A DNA stretch of 7,587 nucleotides, taken from contig PTKB01000131.1 in NCBI GenBank assembly GCA_002937555.1, positions 1-7,587 of the forward strand, written 5' to 3'. Each line of letters starts with the position of its first letter. Position 1 is the first letter of the stretch. Made by a program: the position numbers and the translations under genes. Below, piece after piece: positions 5,506 through 7,587 of this stretch. This DNA comes from Alphaproteobacteria bacterium MarineAlpha10_Bin2. Its GTDB lineage: Bacteria; Pseudomonadota; Alphaproteobacteria; UBA828. The notes below the pieces were generated by a model. It saw nothing but the letters and a program-made list of their open reading frames with translations. It was not told where the DNA came from and searched no databases.

Positions 5506-6729
5506 CTATAGCGGCTCGCCGCGCGCGAGACGCGGCAGTTCGCCGACCACGCCCATGGCGTGGCGCATGAAGAGACGCTTCAAGCGCGGTGTGCGGTTGA
5601 CCGCGGCGAGGCCGAGGTCGCGCGCCAAACGCACAGGCGCGATGTCATTCGAGAACAGGCGGTTGAGACCGTCGGTGACGGCGATCAGCGCCAGCGCGTC
5701 GAAGCGCCGCCATTGTTGATAACGGGCGAGCAGGTCGGGAGCGCCGATATCGAGGCCGAGGCGGTGGCGGTCGACGATCAGTTCGGCCAGCGCCGCCGCG
5801 TCGCGAATGCCGAGATTGAAGCCCTGGCCGGCGAGCGGATGGATGGCGTGCGCCGCATCGCCGGCCAGCGCCAAACGCGCGCCGGTGTAGCGGTTGGCGT
5901 GGGTGAGCGCGATCGGATAGCTCCAGCGCGGGCCGGTGACTTCCAAGGCGCCAAGAAAATCGCCGAAACGCGACGCCAGTTCGGCATGGAATTCGCTATC
6001 GCCGAGGCCCAGCAAATCCGGCGCCAGGCTGTTCTTTTCGGTCCACACGATAGAAGACCGCCCTTCCGTCATTGGCAGGATGGCGAACGGGCCGGCGGGC
6101 AAAAAGCGCTCATGGGCGATGCCGCGGTGCGGGCGCGCGTGACGCACGGTGCAGACGATACCGGTCTGGGCGTAGGACCAATCCATCGTGCGGATGCCGG
6201 CGGCTTGGCGCAGACGCGAGCGCCGGCCGTCGGCGGCCACGGCGAGGCGCACGGATATGCGCCGGCCATCGGCGAGGCGGGCGGTGATGCGCTCGTCTTG
6301 GGGCGTAAATTCGGTGACCGAAACCGGCGCCAGATGGCGCAGTTTGGCGCAGCCCGCGACGGCGTCCAACAGCGCGGTGCGGGTGACGCGGTTCTCGACG
6401 ATCCAGCCGAGCGGGTCATCGCCGACGTCACGATGGTCATAATGCAAAAACAGCGGCGCGTCGCCGTCAGAAACGCGAATTTCCAATATCGGCTCGGCGT
6501 CGACGGCCATGCCGTTCCACACGCCGATGCCGTCGAGGACACGTTTCGAGCCATAGGCAATGGAGCAAACGCGTCCGTCGAACGCGGCGCTTCGCGTATG
6601 CGCCGGGTCTTCGCCATCCATCACCACCGTATCGAGCCCGGCGCGCGCCAACGCGACGCCGAGGCTAAGCCCGACCAGGCCGCCGCCGGCTATCGCCACA
6701 TCGGCTGAAATTTGCCCGTCCGCTGTCAT
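5506..6729 (-). CDS. FAD-dependent ubiquinone biosynthesis hydroxylase, UbiH/UbiF/UbiL (VisC) family
   Basis: A 407-residue flavoprotein monooxygenase that adds hydroxyl groups to the aromatic ring of the ubiquinone precursor, at the inner membrane. N-terminal FAD-binding GGGLVG (15-20) follows the strand DVAIA; FDGRVCSIAYGS (50-61) and PLGWIVENRVTR (106-117) are family signatures; DGRRSRLR is the DG motif that contacts FAD and NADPH; GDAAHAIHPLAGQGFNLG (290-307) is the second FAD motif, followed by the family's YQQWRRFD. The frame is open far upstream to 7491, but that stretch is antisense to the amidase gene and the Rossmann strand begins right after the ATG at 6729, so that start was chosen. 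Which ring carbon it hydroxylates cannot be told; an alphaproteobacterial UbiL-like enzyme is a reasonable guess. It leads the minus-strand run and diverges from the amidase gene across 66 bases. Confidence 0.9.
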   Translation of the reverse strand: MTADGQISADVAIAGGGLVGLSLGVALARAGLDTVVMDGEDPAHTRSAAFDGRVCSIAYGSKRVLDGIGVWNGMAVDAEPILEIRVSDGDAPLFLHYDHRDVGDDPLGWIVENRVTRTALLDAVAGCAKLRHLAPVSVTEFTPQDERITARLADGRRISVRLAVAADGRRSRLRQAAGIRTMDWSYAQTGIVCTVRHARPHRGIAHERFLPAGPFAILPMTEGRSSIVWTEKNSLAPDLLGLGDSEFHAELASRFGDFLGALEVTGPRWSYPIALTHANRYTGARLALAGDAAHAIHPLAGQGFNLGIRDAAALAELIVDRHRLGLDIGAPDLLARYQQWRRFDALALIAVTDGLNRLFSNDIAPVRLARDLGLAAVNRTPRLKRLFMRHAMGVVGELPRLARGEPL

Positions 6730-6795
6730 CTGCCTAAACTCGCCGCCGCTCGCATGAATACAGCATAGCGCAGGGGACGGAGAACCATAAGCGAC

Positions 6796-7587
6796 ATGAC
6801 GACGCATTGGCATGAGATGAGCGCCCTCTCCTTGGGCGAGAGCATCGGGCGCGGCGACATCGACCCGAGCGAGCTGTGCGAGTATTTTCTCGAGCGTATC
6901 GAGCGCTTCGACACAAAGCAGGATATCTATCTTCGCACCACGCCCGAGCGCGCCCGCGCCGAAGCCGCCGCCGCCGCAGAACGGGCCCGTGCGGGTCTGC
7001 GTCTCAGCCCGCTCGACGGTGTGCCGGTCTCGTGGAAAGACCTGTTCGATACCGCCGGCGATGTCACCGGCCATGGCGCAAAAGTGCTGCAGGAGCGGAT
7101 CGCCGAAAAGGACGCCACCGTGGTTGCGCGCGCCACCCTGGCCGGCCTGGTGTGCCTCGGCAAAACCAATCAGACCGAATTCGCGTTTTCGATTCTCGGC
7201 ATCAATCCCAATTACGGTACACCGGCCAATCCGTTTGACGACGACGTGGCGCGGCTGCCCGGCGGCTCGACCTCGGGCGGTGCGGTTTCGGTGGCGCGCG
7301 GGCTGGCGACGGCGGCCATCGGCTCGGATACCGGCGGCTCGGTCAGGGTGCCATCGGCGTGGAATGGGTTGGTCGGGCTGAAGACTAGTTTCGGCTTGCT
7401 GCCATTGGACGGGGTGCTCGGCCTGGAGTCCAATCCCGCAGCTCTGGGTTTCACCAACGCGCCGGAGCTTGCCCTGCGCTACACGGAGCACGGGAAGAAG
7501 ATCGGAAGCGGGGGTGGGCTTTTCGTCGGGACGAAATTATTCGGTCCGCTTGGAGCACAGGTGATCCAGGCCTTTACTTCATTGACG
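6796..7587 (+). CDS. Amidase (amidase signature family), incomplete; family similarity ends near 7425
   Basis: Open from the ATG at 6796 to the right edge (264 codons), but only residues 1-210 look like an amidase. These enzymes hydrolyse C-N amide bonds with a Ser-cisSer-Lys triad. Seen here: LDGVPVSWKD with Lys81, GKTNQTEFAFS (122-132), GINPNYGTPANP (135-146), the cis-serine motif PGGSTSGG (155-162), and SDTGGSVRVPS with nucleophile Ser182, then WNGLVGLKTSFG and LPLDGVLGL (202-210). Next the family expects a segment like S-x-x-x-DTVGP; instead the frame runs into sequence with no amidase likeness and different codon use. Full-length relatives have 380-480 residues. GGAG (6779-6782) lies 13 bases before the ATG, a somewhat long spacing. 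Substrate unknown; GatA itself is less likely. The gene is probably normal in the organism and broken or misjoined here. Confidence 0.82.
   Translation, partial: MTTHWHEMSALSLGESIGRGDIDPSELCEYFLERIERFDTKQDIYLRTTPERARAEAAAAAERARAGLRLSPLDGVPVSWKDLFDTAGDVTGHGAKVLQERIAEKDATVVARATLAGLVCLGKTNQTEFAFSILGINPNYGTPANPFDDDVARLPGGSTSGGAVSVARGLATAAIGSDTGGSVRVPSAWNGLVGLKTSFGLLPLDGVLGLESNPAALGFTNAPELALRYTEHGKKIGSGGGLFVGTKLFGPLGAQVIQAFTSLT
7426..7587 (+). other. Anomalous right-edge segment, probable chimeric or rearranged join
   Basis: The amidase frame stays open through these 162 bases but the translation (after LPLDGVLGL) matches no amidase pattern. Codon choice shifts from GCC/GGC/CTG to GGA, GGG, TTA, ACT, TCA and GCA. 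Part of it (about 7510-7586) reads in another frame as a class II ribonucleotide reductase-like stretch. The middle part, about 7426-7498, is not recognisable in any frame. Confidence 0.55.
7510..7586 (+). pseudogene. Fragment resembling class II (B12-dependent) ribonucleotide reductase
   Basis: In the frame whose codons start at 7425 + 3n, positions 7530-7586 translate to DEIIRSAWSTGDPGLYFID. Adenosylcobalamin-dependent ribonucleotide reductases carry the pattern D-x-I-x-x-x-AW-x-(T/S)GDPG-x-x-F-x-D after the first catalytic region, so this looks like an internal piece of such an enzyme. It has no start and nothing recognisable of that protein upstream of about 7510, where the amidase gene should continue. 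The call rests on about 19 residues recalled as a family pattern. Confidence 0.4.

Noticed and set aside
5560..6708. Plus-strand open frame of 382 codons opposite the FAD monooxygenase.
   Set aside because: It lies entirely antisense to a gene with clear FAD and substrate motifs, and its translation shows no recognisable domain.
6730..7491. The minus-strand FAD monooxygenase frame is open for a further 254 codons upstream, giving a 661-residue protein.
   Set aside because: The extension is antisense to well-conserved amidase motifs and has no domain character; the FAD Rossmann motif begins right after the ATG at 6729. Long open antisense frames are expected in GC-rich DNA.

Overview
The window looks like an ordinary chromosomal piece of a GC-rich alphaproteobacterium, probably Rhodospirillales-like. 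This rests on the strong GC/GCC codon bias, a thioredoxin-TPR / LON-domain / Trm112-family / DUF971 gene run of a kind typical of alphaproteobacteria, and a UbiH/UbiL-type ubiquinone hydroxylase. No genus can be named from the sequence alone. I see no CRISPR array, insertion sequence, phage gene, toxin-antitoxin pair or defence system.

Layout. At the left edge, on the minus strand, is the N-terminal end of an exported protein that resembles a protein-L-isoaspartate methyltransferase (1-200). Upstream of it on the same strand is a tRNA-Gly(GCC) gene with encoded CCA (264-338) and a good sigma-70-type promoter (364-391). Diverging from these, a plus-strand run of five closely spaced genes spans 462-3241: a ProXp-ala/YbaK-type tRNA editing deacylase, a CnoX-like thioredoxin-TPR protein, a stand-alone LON substrate-binding-domain protein, a Trm112-family small protein and a DUF971 protein. 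It meets, head to head, a minus-strand run of four genes (6729 down to 3257): a UbiH/UbiL-family FAD monooxygenase, MsrA, an SDR oxidoreductase and an alpha/beta hydrolase. Diverging from the monooxygenase, an amidase gene starts at 6796 and runs to the right edge.

How the genes fit together. The plus-strand run has a translation and protein quality flavour: mischarged tRNA editing, oxidative-stress chaperone/redox holding, a LON-type substrate-binding domain without a protease, and small Trm112/DUF971 adaptors. MsrA on the other strand repairs oxidised methionine, and the left-edge protein, if correctly recognised, repairs isoaspartate. The FAD monooxygenase belongs to ubiquinone synthesis. 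The SDR and hydrolase have no assignable substrate.

The most unusual thing is the right end. The amidase is convincing up to about 7425 (residue 210), then family similarity stops abruptly and codon use changes. The last ~60-80 bases, read in another frame, show a pattern typical of class II ribonucleotide reductase. A 10-mer identical to the beginning of a common Illumina adapter lies between. This end is more likely an assembly chimera or a rearrangement than a new protein. I found no convincing undescribed system here.
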